From: CAMCHP01 sp036835325
GTDB taxonomy: Bacteria; Bacteroidota; Bacteroidia; Flavobacteriales_D; Sanyastnellaceae
Length of the DNA: 64,000 nt
Direction: 5' to 3'
Assembly (NCBI GenBank): GCA_036835325.1
Contig: DAITMF010000002.1
Coordinates: forward strand, 1 to 64,000
The translations under genes and the position numbers were made by a program. The notes beneath the pieces were generated by a model. The model ran no database searches and was not told where the DNA came from. It saw only the letters and a program-made list of their open reading frames with translations. Positions 32,982-41,573 of this stretch are shown here, piece by piece (the first letter of the stretch is position 1; each line of letters opens with the position of its first letter).

Positions 32982-34822
32982 TTCAGCTCAATAAGCCAAA
33001 GTTTTTTGGCGGGGATTTGCAGTTGATCGCCGAGTTCAACGTCGAAATCACCCAAGATGTCACGTCCTGAAACCACTTCACCGAGCATCCCGCGGAAGCG
33101 ATCAAGCGCAAGGGTTTGTTCGCCTTGCGGATTGAAGATGCACAGCAGGGTTTTCCCTCCACCTTGGCGAAAATAGAGGTAGATGCCTTTTTCAGGGACA
33201 AAGTGAATCAAGTCGCCTTTGAAGAGATTGGGATTGCTTTTGCGGTAACGCGCAAGCGCGCGGATGTGCGAGAAAATGGCCTCTTCATCAGCCGATCGAC
33301 CTGCAGCGGTGAATTTATTGGTGGCATCGCCGGGCCAACCGCCGGGGAAATCTTGGCGCACTTTGCCATCGGGATCGGCAAAGTTTTTGAGACCAATTTC
33401 GGTACCGTAGTAGATCGACGGAATGCCGCGCGTGGTCATCATGAAACCGAGGGCCATTTTGAGTTTTTCGGTGTCTTCACCAAGAATCGAGTAAATGCGG
33501 CTGAGGTCATGGTTGTCAAGGAAGGTGACATTGCGTGCGGCATCGCGGTAGAGGATGTCTTTGGCGAGGGTGTAGTAGAGGCGGGCGCTGCCTTCCGTCC
33601 AACCGAAATCTTTGCTCAGCGCATCCTGAATGGCGTAATAAAGCTGAAAGTCGGTCACTGATTGCAGACGAGAATCGATGGGTTTTAGGGTGCCGTTTCG
33701 TTCGGTGAACCACGCTTGTGTAGGAGTGCCGTGCACCCATGTTTCGCCGAACATGAAAAAGCGCGGGAATTCAAGCCGGATGCGGTTGGCGAGGTCACGC
33801 ATGAAAAGTTGGTCAGGGTAGGCGTAGGTATCGATTCGGAAGGCATCGACGCCGAAATGTCCGATTGTCCAAAGGCTGTTTTGAATGAGGTAATTGGCCA
33901 GTTGCGGATTTTGCTGGTTGAGGTCGGGCATGTGGTGGTCGAACCATCCATCGGTGAATTTTTTGGTTTCGGATGGATGGATGTAGGGGTCGAAAAGGGT
34001 AGTGGCGCGGTAGCTGGTGCGTGTGAACTCAGGCCAGAAGTTGAACCACGACGAATCGGGCAAGTCTTGGTAGATCCAATGGCGGTCGCCCCAATGGTTG
34101 TACACAACGTCGACGATGATTTTCATACCACGTGTGTGGGCTTCGTCAACGAGTGCTTTGTACTCTTCGTTGCTTCCAAAGCGTGGGTCGATGCGGTAGA
34201 GGTTGGTGGCTGCGTAGCCGTGGTACGATTCTTTGGGTTGGTTGTTTTCAACCAGCGGGTTGATCCATAAAGCGGTTGCGCCCAGGTCATCGAGGTAATT
34301 GAGGTGTTTGCGAATACCGGCAATGTCGCCGCCATGGCGGGAGAACATGGCATCGCGATTCACCTCAACCTCATTCATGCCGGCCACCGAATCATTGGAT
34401 GGGTCGCCATTGGCGAAGCGGTCAGGAAAAATAAGGTAGATGAGGTCAGATGCGTCGATGCCGTTGGCACCGGCTGCCATGTTTCGTTGATCTTCAAGTC
34501 GGTAGGGTAGAATGCGGTTATCGCCTTGGTTGGTAAAAAGGAGTTCAATTTCTCCCGGAAGGCAGCTTTCTGCTATATGGATATATAAGAATAGGTAGTT
34601 TGGATTTTCAACTTTACGCACCTTGAGGAGGGTCACACCGGGAGCATTGATGGCCGCATTGAAGGCACCGATGTTCTCTCCGTGCACCATGAGCTCGAGA
34701 AAGGGATGCTCCATGGAGGTCCACCAGTAAGGCGGCTCAACCTTCAGGTTCTGTGCACGTGCGAAAGCTACCGAGAAGGTTAAGGATAGGAATACAAGTA
34801 TCGGTGTTGTCAGGGTTCTCAT
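32978..34822 (-). CDS. Secreted GH13 alpha-amylase/cyclomaltodextrinase
   Basis: A 614-residue exported GH13 enzyme that should cleave alpha-1,4-glucans or cyclodextrins. After a signal peptide ending FARAQ comes a cyclomaltodextrinase-type N-terminal beta domain (VEPPYWWTSMEHPFLELMVHG). The barrel has nucleophile D331 in FRIDTY, acid/base E360 in FGETW and the third acid D439 in FLDNHD. A C-terminal beta domain closes it. The start at 34822 begins the signal; the longer frame is in the promoter region. It is divergent from a secreted multi-module protein that likely binds the same alpha-glucan. The GGATGGATG motif occurs twice, overlapping, at 33971-33983. Confidence 0.92.
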   Translation of the reverse strand: MRTLTTPILVFLSLTFSVAFARAQNLKVEPPYWWTSMEHPFLELMVHGENIGAFNAAINAPGVTLLKVRKVENPNYLFLYIHIAESCLPGEIELLFTNQGDNRILPYRLEDQRNMAAGANGIDASDLIYLIFPDRFANGDPSNDSVAGMNEVEVNRDAMFSRHGGDIAGIRKHLNYLDDLGATALWINPLVENNQPKESYHGYAATNLYRIDPRFGSNEEYKALVDEAHTRGMKIIVDVVYNHWGDRHWIYQDLPDSSWFNFWPEFTRTSYRATTLFDPYIHPSETKKFTDGWFDHHMPDLNQQNPQLANYLIQNSLWTIGHFGVDAFRIDTYAYPDQLFMRDLANRIRLEFPRFFMFGETWVHGTPTQAWFTERNGTLKPIDSRLQSVTDFQLYYAIQDALSKDFGWTEGSARLYYTLAKDILYRDAARNVTFLDNHDLSRIYSILGEDTEKLKMALGFMMTTRGIPSIYYGTEIGLKNFADPDGKVRQDFPGGWPGDATNKFTAAGRSADEEAIFSHIRALARYRKSNPNLFKGDLIHFVPEKGIYLYFRQGGGKTLLCIFNPQGEQTLALDRFRGMLGEVVSGRDILGDFDVELGDQLQIPAKKLWLIELN

Positions 34823-34840
34823 GGTGGTGAAGTAAAGGAA

Positions 34841-34872
34841 TTGTTTCCTGAATGAAAAAATTTTTACTTTTG
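34841..34872 (+). promoter_or_regulatory. Promoter TTG-N21-TACTTTTG
   Basis: TTG at 34841-34843 and TACTTTTG at 34865-34872 give a full Bacteroidota-type promoter for the four-module secreted protein. The predicted transcription start is near 34878. Confidence 0.65.
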
Positions 34873-34878
34873 GAAAGT

Positions 34879-34895
34879 GTATGTAGTACACATAC
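34879..34895. promoter_or_regulatory. Palindrome GTATGT-N5-ACATAC at the predicted start site
   Basis: A perfect 6-bp inverted repeat with 5-nt centre lies directly over the predicted +1 of the plus-strand promoter, between the amylase and binding-protein genes. A repressor bound here would block initiation. The cognate regulator is not in the window. Confidence 0.45.
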
Positions 34896-34920
34896 GCAAA
34901 TGTCGAACAAACCCTTAAAC

Positions 34921-36636
34921 ATGAAGCATTTCTATTCTCTTTTGGTTGCTGCGTTCTTTGGAATGGCAGCGCATGCTCAGGTCAATGTAACCTTCTCGGT
35001 TGACATGAGCGACGTGGCTGAGGTTTCAGCCGAAGGTGTTCACTTAGCGGGTGGTTTCCAAGGTTGGAACCCGAGCGGTACTCCTCTTACCGATGCCGGA
35101 AACGGTATTTGGACAGTCACACTGTCACTGCCTGTTGGTGACCATGAGTTCAAGTTTTTGAACGGGCCGTCGTTTTCGTTCGAAGAAATCGTTCCCGATG
35201 CGTGCCGTGCTAACCTCATGGGTAACACGAACCGCAAGTTGACCGTAAATCAGGGCGATACCCAAGTTACCTACGCTGTGTGCTTCTCGAACTGCGCGGC
35301 GTGCGGTGAATATGCGGTATTGTTCCGCGTTGACATGTCGCTCGAGGCCGAAGTGGCACCGCAAGGTGTGCACGTGGCGGGCAGCTTCCAGGGGCCGGTA
35401 TGGAATCCGGGGGCCGTTCAATTGAACAACGATGGCAACGGGCTTTACTCGCGTTTGGTAACCTTCGACCCTGCGATTTTGAACGGAGAAGCCCTCCAGT
35501 TCAAGTACATCAACGGCAACGACTGGATCTTCCCGAACGAGAACGTGTCAAATGATTGTGGCCAAGTCGGTAACCGCGTGCTTGAGCTGACCTCTGCCAA
35601 TACAGTGACTCCAAACTTCTGCTTCAATGCGTGCGGCACCTGTGTTGCCCCGGTAGAAGTGTTGTTCTCGGTTGACATGAGCAATGAGACGGTAAACGCT
35701 GATGGTGTGCACATTGCAGGTACACTTCAGTCTGTTGGCCAATGGAACCCCGGCATTGACGAATTGACTGACCCAGACGGCGACGGTGTTTACACCATCA
35801 CCCTCACCCTTCAACCTGGCTCGTACGAGTTCAAATTCGTGAATGGCGCCGGTTGGCCTAGTGGTGACAACGACTACCAAGACGAGTCGGTTCCTTCGGC
35901 ATGCGCCACCAATAACAACCGTGTGGTTACTGTGACCGAGGAAGCCGGACAATCGTACCAATTTTGCTTCGGCCAGTGTTCAGAGTCTTGCACCGCGAAC
36001 CCTGATCCGGCTGACATCACCTTCTCGGTGAACACTGCCAACATCACTGTAAGTGCCAACGGTATTTGGTTGATGGGCAACTTCACTGCACCGGCTTGGC
36101 AAGCGGGTGCCATCCAAATGGATGATACCGACGGTGACGGTATCTACACCGCTACAGCCACCGTAAGTGGTGCGGCCGAGTTCCAGTACAAATTCACGAA
36201 CGGAGACCCGTACCCAGGCGGTAATGTTGATGCGACAGTTGAAGAAACGTTTGACTTTGCCAGTGCCGGTTGCGGTGTTCCAAATGGCATCGGTGGTTTC
36301 AACCGAATTCACGTTCGTAGCGGCCAAGCCGAAACCTTGCCACTCACTGATTACAACGCTTGTCCGGCAGTTAACGTGACCGATTACTCAAGTGAACTTT
36401 CGGTAGGTGTTTACCCAAACCCGGCTGCCGAGCAGCTCTTCCTTGAGGTTGACTTTACCGGATTCAGTGAAGTTCGTGTCTTCGATTTGAGCGGACGCGT
36501 AGTCTTTACAACCTCAATCAACTTCACTACCGGCACTGCGCAGCGACTTGACGTTGCCGCTTTGACAACCGGCATGTACTTTGTGCAGGTTGAAGCGGGG
36601 GCCAAGCGCAGCACAATCGCTTTCGTGAAGCAATAA
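34921..36636 (+). CDS. Secreted four-module E-set (starch-binding-like) protein with T9SS tail
   Basis: A 571-residue exported protein: signal (MKHFYSLLVAAFFGMAAHAQ), four E-set modules starting near VNVTFSVDM, VLFRVDM, VLFSVDM and ITFSVNT, and a T9SS C-terminal domain (VGVYPNPAAEQLF, then LTTGMYFVQVEAG). Each module shows the CBM20/48-like pattern GVH.AG.FQ..WN, D.DG(D/N)G(V/L/I)Y, and (Y/F)KF.NG. They have fewer conserved cysteines at the front than the 113-residue modules at 13-20 kb, so they are a second subtype. It is divergent from the GH13 gene, which suggests capture of alpha-glucan. An upstream in-frame ATG at 34852 lies inside the promoter and is rejected. Confidence 0.82.
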   Translation: MKHFYSLLVAAFFGMAAHAQVNVTFSVDMSDVAEVSAEGVHLAGGFQGWNPSGTPLTDAGNGIWTVTLSLPVGDHEFKFLNGPSFSFEEIVPDACRANLMGNTNRKLTVNQGDTQVTYAVCFSNCAACGEYAVLFRVDMSLEAEVAPQGVHVAGSFQGPVWNPGAVQLNNDGNGLYSRLVTFDPAILNGEALQFKYINGNDWIFPNENVSNDCGQVGNRVLELTSANTVTPNFCFNACGTCVAPVEVLFSVDMSNETVNADGVHIAGTLQSVGQWNPGIDELTDPDGDGVYTITLTLQPGSYEFKFVNGAGWPSGDNDYQDESVPSACATNNNRVVTVTEEAGQSYQFCFGQCSESCTANPDPADITFSVNTANITVSANGIWLMGNFTAPAWQAGAIQMDDTDGDGIYTATATVSGAAEFQYKFTNGDPYPGGNVDATVEETFDFASAGCGVPNGIGGFNRIHVRSGQAETLPLTDYNACPAVNVTDYSSELSVGVYPNPAAEQLFLEVDFTGFSEVRVFDLSGRVVFTTSINFTTGTAQRLDVAALTTGMYFVQVEAGAKRSTIAFVKQ

Positions 36637-36661
36637 CCACGTGCATCAAGCTTTTTTGAAG

Positions 36662-36692
36662 AGGCCACCCCAAATTCGGGGTGGCTTTTTTA
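36662..36692 (+). terminator. Rho-independent terminator
   Basis: An 8-bp stem GCCACCCC / GGGGTGGC with a 6-nt loop and a run of Ts lies 25 nt past the stop of the four-module gene. Confidence 0.88.
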
Positions 36693-36789
36693 TTAACAAT
36701 CGGTAACGTTCTTAGCCTCATTCGCGTAGTCACTGCCGACACCGCCAAAGACTTGATACTTCAACGCGTGAAAAAAACGGCTCTGCGTA

Positions 36790-36820
36790 TTGCTGAAGCT
36801 CAGCGAACAGTCTATCTTTG
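36790..36820 (+). promoter_or_regulatory. Promoter TTG-N20-TATCTTTG
   Basis: TTG at 36790-36792 and an exact TATCTTTG at 36813-36820 form a full promoter, with about 30 nt of leader before the ATG at 36856. It also rules out the earlier in-frame ATG at 36790. Confidence 0.65.
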
Positions 36821-36855
36821 GCACAGCAATCAAGTGTATTCAAACCAAACCTTCC

Positions 36856-39264
36856 ATGAAAAGATTATTACTATCTCTGCTCAGCGTCTCTCTCTTTGCG
36901 TTCGCCAATGCCCAAGTTGCGGGTGTGGAGCTCGAACTGGTGCAAGAACACACCGGTCCGTACACCAACATTGACGATACTGTAGAAGACCTGACAGGCT
37001 TCAAAACCTACCGCTTGTACGCGCTAGTAACCAACCCTGATGACTTCGTTGTAGAGGTCAACGGCGAAGCTACCCGTCCTATTCTTGTTAGCACCACCAC
37101 GAGCTGGTACCACAGCCCTTTCGGTGCCGAAGTTGGAAGCAGCATCAATCCTGCCTTTTACCCAATTTCACCTGCGCTAGTTTACGATACTTGGGTAACC
37201 ATAGGAAAAGAATCCAGTACAGATCCAGGCTCCGCTGTAACTACCGTTGGAACTTGGTTTCCTCAATTTGAAGCCGGCGGCGACATCGATATCTCCGACA
37301 TTTTCGGCGGCGCATGGTTCATTCTGCCAAACCCCGGCAACCAACCTGTAAACGGGTTGCCTGATGCGAACAACCGAGTGCTCATTGGCCAATTCACCAC
37401 CGATGGTGACATCGTTGGCTACGTAAACGTCACGGTTTACATCAACGGCAACAACGAAAACATCAACTTTGAAGAAGGCCTTGCCTTCACCTCAATTGAA
37501 GGTGCCGTTTTGGGTTGCAACGATTCGGAAGCTACAAACTTCGACCCTGATGCAACCGTTAATGACGGTTCATGCGTGTTCCCATGTGCACTGCAAGCCT
37601 CATTGAACATAACCAACCCGCTTTGCTCGAACGGCACAACCGGTAGCTTTCAAGTAGTTGCTGCAGGTGCACAAGCAGGTGTTACCTACCAGTTGAATGG
37701 CGGTAACGTACTCGGTAACCCGAATTACAACAACGTTCCTGTAGGCAACCACCTAATGCTTGTTTCTGACGGTGTAGGCTGTCAGGTTGAACTTAATTTT
37801 GCGATCCAGGCTCCGGCCCCGATTGTGGTGACTCCTCAAGTGGTTTCACAAGTAACCTGCAACGGCGCTGCCAACGGTGTACTTGGAGGCACAGTGAGCG
37901 GTGGTACAGGTGAACTTACTTTCAGCTTGTCAAGCGATTTCTCGAACCCAATCACTGAACTGAACTTTACAAACCTGACCCCAGGCCCGAAAGTGATCTA
38001 CGTGATTGACGAGAACGGTTGCACAGGCCAGTCTACCTCAGTCAACATTACGCAACCAACCGCCATTCAAGGTTCAATTACCGGCTCATCTCCTGCGAGC
38101 TGCGCTGAAACCGAAGACGGATTGCTCGTAGTTCAATTCTTCGGCGGTGCAGGTGGCTTCACCTTTTCAACCGATGGTGAAAACTTTGCTGCAGGAAACC
38201 TCATCAACGTTGGCCCCGGCACCTACACGGTGTTCGCACAAGACGCCAACGGCTGCGTGGTTGAGTCAAATAACCAAGTAACTCTCTCTTCGCCAGCTCC
38301 AATCGCATTGAGCCCTTCAGTGACCAACCCACTCTGTGCGGGTGACGAAACCGGTGCAATCAGCGGTATGGCCACAGGTGGTAACGGAGGTTTTACCTAC
38401 ACTGTCAACGACGGGGAGTCAAGCAACATGCTAACTGCGTCTGACCTTGGAGACGGTGTTTACACCATTACCGTACTCGATAGCGAAGGCTGTACAGCCT
38501 CTTTCGAAGCAGTTGTTCAAGCTCCCGCGGCTGTAACAGTTGGCGCAGATGCGTCTGACATTTCTTGCTTCGGCGATAACAACGGTGCCATTCTTGCTAC
38601 CGCAGGTGGCGGCGTTGGCGGCTTCTCTTACACACTCAACGGTACTACTGAAAACAACGATGGCGAGTTCGCTGATCTCGAGCCAGGTTCTTACACTATT
38701 GACGTGGTAGATGCCAACGGTTGTGAGGCCTCTACTACTGCCGACATCGCTGAGCCAAGTGCTTTGACAATCGATGGTTCTGCAACCGAAGAAACCTTCT
38801 CCGGTGCAGCCAACGGTACAGCTACTGTATCAGTCGACGGTGGTACTGCTCCTTACAGCTACGATTGGAGCGGTCCGAACGGATTTACCTCTGACGACGC
38901 GTCAATCGATGGCCTTTCTGCAGGTGCCTACAGCGTTGTAGTAATTGACGCCAACGGTTGTGAGATTGAATTCTCTACCGAAGTAACCGTTTCAGTTGGT
39001 GAACTCGAAAACGGCGTTTCGTTCTCTATCTACCCGAACCCAAACAACGGTGTGTTCTTCTTGAACATCGACGGTTTGAGCGGTCAGCGCGTTCAATACA
39101 GCATTCTCGATGCTGCCGGCCGTTTGATTGACCGTGCTGAGTTGAACGCTTCTGCGAGCTTCCGCAAAGAAATCGACATGGCAAATGCGCAAAGCGGTTT
39201 GTACTTCATCCGATTGATTATCGGAGACAGCGTACGCACCGTTCGCATTGTGAAACAAAACTGA
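36856..39264 (+). CDS. Secreted SprB-repeat adhesin with T9SS tail
   Basis: An 802-residue exported protein. After the signal (MKRLLLSLLSVSLFAFANAQ) there is a roughly 200-residue unique domain (GVELELVQEHTGPYTNIDDT and on), one GCNDSEATN/NDGSC repeat, then about six SprB-type repeats of roughly 80 residues, each like NPLCSNGTTGSFQV..., with the turn V(I/V)DANGC. The end is a T9SS domain (FSIYPNPNNGVFF, then AQSGLYFIRLIIG). SprB itself is the mobile gliding adhesin of Flavobacterium, but the repeat is also found in non-gliding surface proteins. I infer a cell-surface adhesin. It has its own promoter and terminator. Confidence 0.82.
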   Translation: MKRLLLSLLSVSLFAFANAQVAGVELELVQEHTGPYTNIDDTVEDLTGFKTYRLYALVTNPDDFVVEVNGEATRPILVSTTTSWYHSPFGAEVGSSINPAFYPISPALVYDTWVTIGKESSTDPGSAVTTVGTWFPQFEAGGDIDISDIFGGAWFILPNPGNQPVNGLPDANNRVLIGQFTTDGDIVGYVNVTVYINGNNENINFEEGLAFTSIEGAVLGCNDSEATNFDPDATVNDGSCVFPCALQASLNITNPLCSNGTTGSFQVVAAGAQAGVTYQLNGGNVLGNPNYNNVPVGNHLMLVSDGVGCQVELNFAIQAPAPIVVTPQVVSQVTCNGAANGVLGGTVSGGTGELTFSLSSDFSNPITELNFTNLTPGPKVIYVIDENGCTGQSTSVNITQPTAIQGSITGSSPASCAETEDGLLVVQFFGGAGGFTFSTDGENFAAGNLINVGPGTYTVFAQDANGCVVESNNQVTLSSPAPIALSPSVTNPLCAGDETGAISGMATGGNGGFTYTVNDGESSNMLTASDLGDGVYTITVLDSEGCTASFEAVVQAPAAVTVGADASDISCFGDNNGAILATAGGGVGGFSYTLNGTTENNDGEFADLEPGSYTIDVVDANGCEASTTADIAEPSALTIDGSATEETFSGAANGTATVSVDGGTAPYSYDWSGPNGFTSDDASIDGLSAGAYSVVVIDANGCEIEFSTEVTVSVGELENGVSFSIYPNPNNGVFFLNIDGLSGQRVQYSILDAAGRLIDRAELNASASFRKEIDMANAQSGLYFIRLIIGDSVRTVRIVKQN

Positions 39265-39282
39265 TTCAACCGAATCATTGCG

Positions 39283-39313
39283 AAGGGCCGTCATTGCGAC
39301 GGCCCTTTTTTTT
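39283..39313 (+). terminator. Rho-independent terminator
   Basis: An 8-bp stem GGGCCGTC / GACGGCCC with a 5-nt loop and eight Ts follows the SprB-repeat gene. Confidence 0.9.
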
Positions 39314-39481
39314 CCAAGCATCAATGTCCCAAAAGGGCCATGCGTGCAAGGGCAATGTTTTTTCTTGGGGTGGATGGATGAGGATGGACGACCGCTGGGC
39401 TACATCCATCCAAATAAAAGAACAGTACCAACTCCTTTTCGAGCAACAAAAAAATGTTGGTCAGTGCACCGGTGGATGGAG

Positions 39482-41491
39482 TCAGTCACCGAAACTCAGG
39501 AAGCGGTTGACGCGTGCTATGCAATCAGGATTACCGAAGAGGTACAGCACATCGTCTTGTTCGATGGTGGTTTCGGGTGTTAAGCGGGTAATGAATTTCC
39601 CTTCACGACGAATGGCGAGCACGTTCACATTGAACTCCTTGCGGAGTTGCGAATCGCCGATGCACTTGCCCACAATGGAATTGTTGCCTTGCTCAACCAC
39701 CAATGTGGCGATTTCAACATCCGGTACGCTGAGCGTGTAAGGGAAATCAGGAACCGCATCGCCGGTTCGCGTGCGCAGGAGTTCGTAATTGTGCGCACGA
39801 ATGTATCCGGCGAATGCAGCAACTTCATCAGCAGGAACGAGGTACTTCTTTAACACTTTTGTGAATATTTCAACGGAAGTTTCGAATTCTTCAGGGATGA
39901 CTTCATCAGCACCTATGCTGAGATTGGCCTCGATTTCACCAATGTGACGTGTGCGCACAATCAGGTAGGCTGTACGGTTCATCACACGGGCATTGGCAAC
40001 GATTTTGCGTGTTTCTTCGGGAGAAGAGATGGCCACAACGATGACCCGTGCGTCTTGTATGTGCACATGTTCAAGGATACTGTAGTCACAAGCGTCGCCG
40101 AATACAACCGGTTCATTCTGGGCTAGAGCATGCTGGTGGGCATCCGGATCAAGCTCGATAACGGCATACGCGATGCCTGCTTGTCGGGCAGCGCGTGCGA
40201 CATTCTGTCCGTTGATGCCGTAACCGATGATGATGATGTGATCGGTGAGATCCGTGTGCCCTTCTGAATGCGATTTTTCAAACGAGGGGCGGTAGCGCTT
40301 CAAGCGGCTTTTTACTGAGCTTGGCAAAGGTGCTGTTAAGATAAAATTGCTGATGCGCTTTGAATACTGAATCACAAAGGGCGTTGCACCCATTGAAATG
40401 ATTGAAACAGCCAGAAAATACTGGTACACTTCGTCGGTCAGCAGGTTTGAGTCCATCCCTTTCGCCGCGAGCAAGAATGAAAACTCACCAACTTGAAAAA
40501 GTGCGAGACCCGACAGAAGAACCGTGCGTGCTGCGTAGCGCAGTAGCCAAACAGCTACAACAATTACAGTGAATTTCAACGCCATGGCTCCTACAGCGAG
40601 CAAGTGAATGGTCGCAAAATGCTCGAAAAAGAACGAGAGGTCAAGCAGCATCCCTACCGACACGAAAAAGAAGGAGATGAAAATTTCGCGAAAGGGGAGT
40701 ATGTTGGCCGTTGCTTGGTGACTGTAATCGGATTCGGAGATGATCAAACCCGCGAAAAATGCGCCCAAAGCCAGCGATAAGCCGACTGCACTTGTCATCC
40801 ACGCAGTGGCAAAACAAAGCACCATGGTCGTTAGCAAGAACAGCTCCCGGCTCTTGGCCCTGACCACCCATTTGAAGACGGTTGGAACCAAGAACCGGCC
40901 CATTAAGTAAAGCACACCAAGCACTCCGGTTAGTTTGCCTGCTAAGATCAGCAGGTCTTTTCCGGGGTCTTCAGATTTGCCGGCGAGCAGTGGAATCATA
41001 AGCATCATTAGCACAACCACCACGTCTTGAAAAATCAAGAGTGCAACGCTAACACGACCGTGGGGAGCGGTGATTTCACCGCTGCTTTGTAAGGTTTTTA
41101 GAACGATTGCTGTGCTGCTCAGTGCAAAAAGAAAACCGAGAAAAACAGCTGAATTCAGCGGTAATCCGAGGTAATAGGCGGCCACGGTTGTGAGTCCAAT
41201 GGTGCCCAATACCTGAATCAGCCCTCCTATAACGACCGTTTTCCAAATGCTCAGTAGGCCCTTTAGCGAGAATTCAATCCCAATAACGAACAATAGAAAG
41301 ATGATGCCAATTTCTGAGAGGAGCTCGACCTCGTGCGAGGCATGAATCAAGTTGAATCCGTGCGGTCCGGCCAAGATGCCTGTCACAAGAAAACCGAGTA
41401 TTGCCGGCATCCTTAACCGCTGAAAAATCAAGATGATAAAAACCGAAAGACCCAAGATGATGACGATGTCAGGTAGCAGTGGAAGCTCCAT
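39482..41491 (-). CDS. CPA2-family cation:proton antiporter with RCK domains
   Basis: A 669-residue inner-membrane antiporter of the KefB/YbaL type. Twelve or so membrane helices fill residues 1-390, with the family segments GFLVTGILAGPHG, IGIIFLLFVIGIEFS and LSSTAIVLKTL. A cytosolic RCK_N domain follows (IIIGYGINGQNVARAARQAG, a Rossmann nucleotide site), then an RCK_C domain (EIATLVVEQGNNSIVGK). It likely exchanges K+ or Na+ for H+ under nucleotide control. A TACCTTTG -7 box (41505-41512) lies 13 nt before the ATG. No KefF/G-type partner gene is near. Confidence 0.9.
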   Translation of the reverse strand: MELPLLPDIVIILGLSVFIILIFQRLRMPAILGFLVTGILAGPHGFNLIHASHEVELLSEIGIIFLLFVIGIEFSLKGLLSIWKTVVIGGLIQVLGTIGLTTVAAYYLGLPLNSAVFLGFLFALSSTAIVLKTLQSSGEITAPHGRVSVALLIFQDVVVVLMMLMIPLLAGKSEDPGKDLLILAGKLTGVLGVLYLMGRFLVPTVFKWVVRAKSRELFLLTTMVLCFATAWMTSAVGLSLALGAFFAGLIISESDYSHQATANILPFREIFISFFFVSVGMLLDLSFFFEHFATIHLLAVGAMALKFTVIVVAVWLLRYAARTVLLSGLALFQVGEFSFLLAAKGMDSNLLTDEVYQYFLAVSIISMGATPFVIQYSKRISNFILTAPLPSSVKSRLKRYRPSFEKSHSEGHTDLTDHIIIIGYGINGQNVARAARQAGIAYAVIELDPDAHQHALAQNEPVVFGDACDYSILEHVHIQDARVIVVAISSPEETRKIVANARVMNRTAYLIVRTRHIGEIEANLSIGADEVIPEEFETSVEIFTKVLKKYLVPADEVAAFAGYIRAHNYELLRTRTGDAVPDFPYTLSVPDVEIATLVVEQGNNSIVGKCIGDSQLRKEFNVNVLAIRREGKFITRLTPETTIEQDDVLYLFGNPDCIARVNRFLSFGD

Positions 41492-41504
41492 AGGTGGTTT
41501 TAAT

Positions 41505-41512
41505 CAAAGGTA
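41505..41512 (-). promoter_or_regulatory. -7 box TACCTTTG of the antiporter gene
   Basis: Exact TAnnTTTG match 13 nt before the start codon; no -33 TTG is seen at the right distance because that position falls in the terminator of the next gene. Confidence 0.4.
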
Positions 41513-41530
41513 CGTTTATGCAGCGCCATA

Positions 41531-41556
41531 AAAAAAGGGGCCGAAGCCCCTTTTAA
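41531..41556 (-). terminator. Rho-independent terminator
   Basis: Read on the minus strand, AAGGGGC-TTCG-GCCCCTT is followed by a T-run. It ends the 1519-residue gene. The stem-loop core is the same as in the terminator at 15756-15783. Confidence 0.88.
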
Positions 41557-41573
41557 TCTTTTTGGCGATGCAA

